Source: Lachnospiraceae bacterium (GTDB lineage Bacteria; Bacillota_A; Clostridia; Lachnospirales; Lachnospiraceae). From it: a stretch of 13,264 bases of DNA. Below, one piece after another: positions 12,160 through 13,264 of the stretch. Location of the stretch: contig JAILPG010000107.1 in NCBI GenBank assembly GCA_024699595.1, forward strand, positions 1-13,264, written 5' to 3'. Under the pieces are notes generated by a model that made no database searches, had not been told where the DNA came from, and was given only the letters and a program-made list of their open reading frames with translations. Every line of letters begins with the position of its first letter. Position 1 is the stretch's first letter. The translations under genes and the position numbers were made by a program.

Positions 12160-12193
12160 GATACATACTTCCATGATAATATTGCAAAATTAG

Positions 12194-13264
12194 TTACAGT
12201 CTCCACCACAGTATCCCCGACTCCTTAAGCTCCTTAACGGGGATCATTCCCTTTACATCTATAAGGGCTGTCTCTTCTGACTTTCCGTGTTTTGTATGCT
12301 CTAAAAGGGCTGACAGACTCATTTTCTTATACTCATCATGTGCTACGGCTAAAATGATGCAGTCGGCATCCTTTATATCATTAAGATCCATGATCTCCAC
12401 GCCGTATTCTCTTTTTGCCTCATCCTTATCTGCATACGGATCGGTGACAACAGGGGTTATGCCGTATTCCGAAAGCCGCTTTATGATATCGTAGACCTTG
12501 CTGTTTCTGATATCGGGACAGTTCTCCTTAAAGGTAAGCCCAAGGATCGCAACCTTGGATTTCTTCGGTGCCTGGGATGCTTCTATCATCTTCTGCACGG
12601 CGCAGTCGGCTACATAGGCGCCCATTCCGTCGTTTACGATCCTGCCGTTTAAGATTATCTGGCTGTGATAGCCGAGTTTTTCAGCTTCATAGGTAAAATA
12701 ATACGGATCGACACCGATGCAGTGGCCTCCCACCAGACCGGGACGGAATCCGAGTGCGTTCCATTTGGTGTTCATTCCATCCACTACTTCATTGGTGTCA
12801 ATGCCCATTCGGTCAAATACCATGGCAAGCTCGTTCATGAAGGCGATATTTATGTCTCTCTGACTGTTCTCCACCACCTTGATGGCCTCTGCCGTCTTAA
12901 TGCTTGATACGGGGCAGGTTCCCACCTCTATCACAAGATCGTATACCTTTCCGATCACTGAAAGGGATTCCTCATCCATTCCGGATACGATCTTTTTTAT
13001 GTTTTCAAGCCTGTGTATCTTATCGCCGGGATTGATGCGCTCGGGAGAATAGCCGATCTTAAAATCCGTTCCGCATTTAAGTCCCGATTCCTTCTCAAGG
13101 ATAGGCACGCAGACATCTTCGGTCACTCCGGGATATACGGTCGATTCGTATACGACTATGGATCCTTTTTTTAGATTTCTTCCGAGTATGGTGCTTGCCC
13201 CGACTACAGGAGAGAGATCCGGAGTATGGTCGGTGTTTACGGGAGTCGGAACAGCCACTATGAA
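12194..13264 (-). CDS. UDP-N-acetyl-hexosamine 6-dehydrogenase, TviB/WbpA type (5' end outside window)
   Basis: An NAD-dependent enzyme that oxidises C6 of a UDP-sugar in two steps to a UDP-uronic acid. The visible 356 codons start FIVAVPTPVN, the end of the Rossmann domain. The central part has GYSPERINPGD (about residues 71-81). The catalytic cysteine is near residue 182 in FRPGLVGGHCIGVDPYY, and the C-terminal domain has ILGLTFKENCPDIRNSK. Some 65-75 N-terminal residues should lie beyond the edge. The FRPGLVGGHCIGVDPYY version and MNTKW before it point to the UDP-GlcNAc/GalNAc dehydrogenases (TviB, WbpA) rather than UDP-glucose dehydrogenase. Exact substrate is uncertain. It could serve capsule or wall polysaccharide, or flagellin glycan, since it neighbours the flagellar cluster. 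A GTG near the edge is an internal codon, not the start. Confidence 0.88.
   Translation of the reverse strand, partial: FIVAVPTPVNTDHTPDLSPVVGASTILGRNLKKGSIVVYESTVYPGVTEDVCVPILEKESGLKCGTDFKIGYSPERINPGDKIHRLENIKKIVSGMDEESLSVIGKVYDLVIEVGTCPVSSIKTAEAIKVVENSQRDINIAFMNELAMVFDRMGIDTNEVVDGMNTKWNALGFRPGLVGGHCIGVDPYYFTYEAEKLGYHSQIILNGRIVNDGMGAYVADCAVQKMIEASQAPKKSKVAILGLTFKENCPDIRNSKVYDIIKRLSEYGITPVVTDPYADKDEAKREYGVEIMDLNDIKDADCIILAVAHDEYKKMSLSALLEHTKHGKSEETALIDVKGMIPVKELKESGILWWRL

Overview
This window is a late-flagellar gene cluster from a motile Gram-positive anaerobe, most likely a Lachnospiraceae relative of Butyrivibrio, Roseburia or Lachnospira. That placement rests on recognising the flagellin N-terminus (begins MVVQHNLTAMNSNRMLG), the fliW-csrA pair, the Gram-positive type FlgM and FlgN, strong GGAGG ribosome-binding sites and moderate G+C. 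It is a judgement from sequence, not a database match. All 14 genes lie on the minus strand, so transcription runs from high to low coordinates.

Layout in transcription order. (1) 13264-12194: 3' part of a UDP-N-acetyl-hexosamine 6-dehydrogenase (TviB/WbpA type), closed by a strong terminator. (2) 11976-11008: class II fructose-bisphosphate aldolase with its own sigma-A promoter and terminator. (3) 10813-4557: flgM, flgN, two different flgK paralogs in tandem, and flgL, behind a sigma-28 promoter. (4) 4556-4131: the only long gene-free stretch, with a sigma-A promoter, a large stem-loop and a thrice-repeated 9-mer. (5) 4130-3434: fliW and csrA. (6) 3332-330: flaG, fliD, fliS and a FliT-like gene behind a second sigma-28 promoter. 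(7) 152-1: the first 50 codons of a flagellin gene behind a third sigma-28 promoter.

The genes cover filament assembly and its checkpoint. FlgM holds sigma-28 until the hook is complete. FlgN is the expected chaperone of FlgK/FlgL, FliS of flagellin, and the FliT-like protein possibly of FliD. FlgK and FlgL form the hook-filament junction, FliD the cap. FliW and CsrA control flagellin translation.

The most interesting signal is in the leaders. The three sigma-28 promoters share a 15-bp spacer and a CCGATA(T/A) -10 core. The transcripts they start all carry GGA motifs of CsrA-site type at or near the Shine-Dalgarno sequence. The flagellin and flaG leaders each hold a perfect match to the CsrA/Rsm consensus (A/U)CANGGANG(U/A) and a 16-nt hairpin with 5-bp stem and ANGGA hexaloop. 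This suggests that CsrA here acts on the whole sigma-28 class, not on flagellin alone. Further RNA structures sit between flgM and flgN (two competing hairpins), between fliD and fliS, and at the predicted 5' end of the fliW-csrA mRNA. No mobile element, CRISPR array, tRNA or rRNA was seen.
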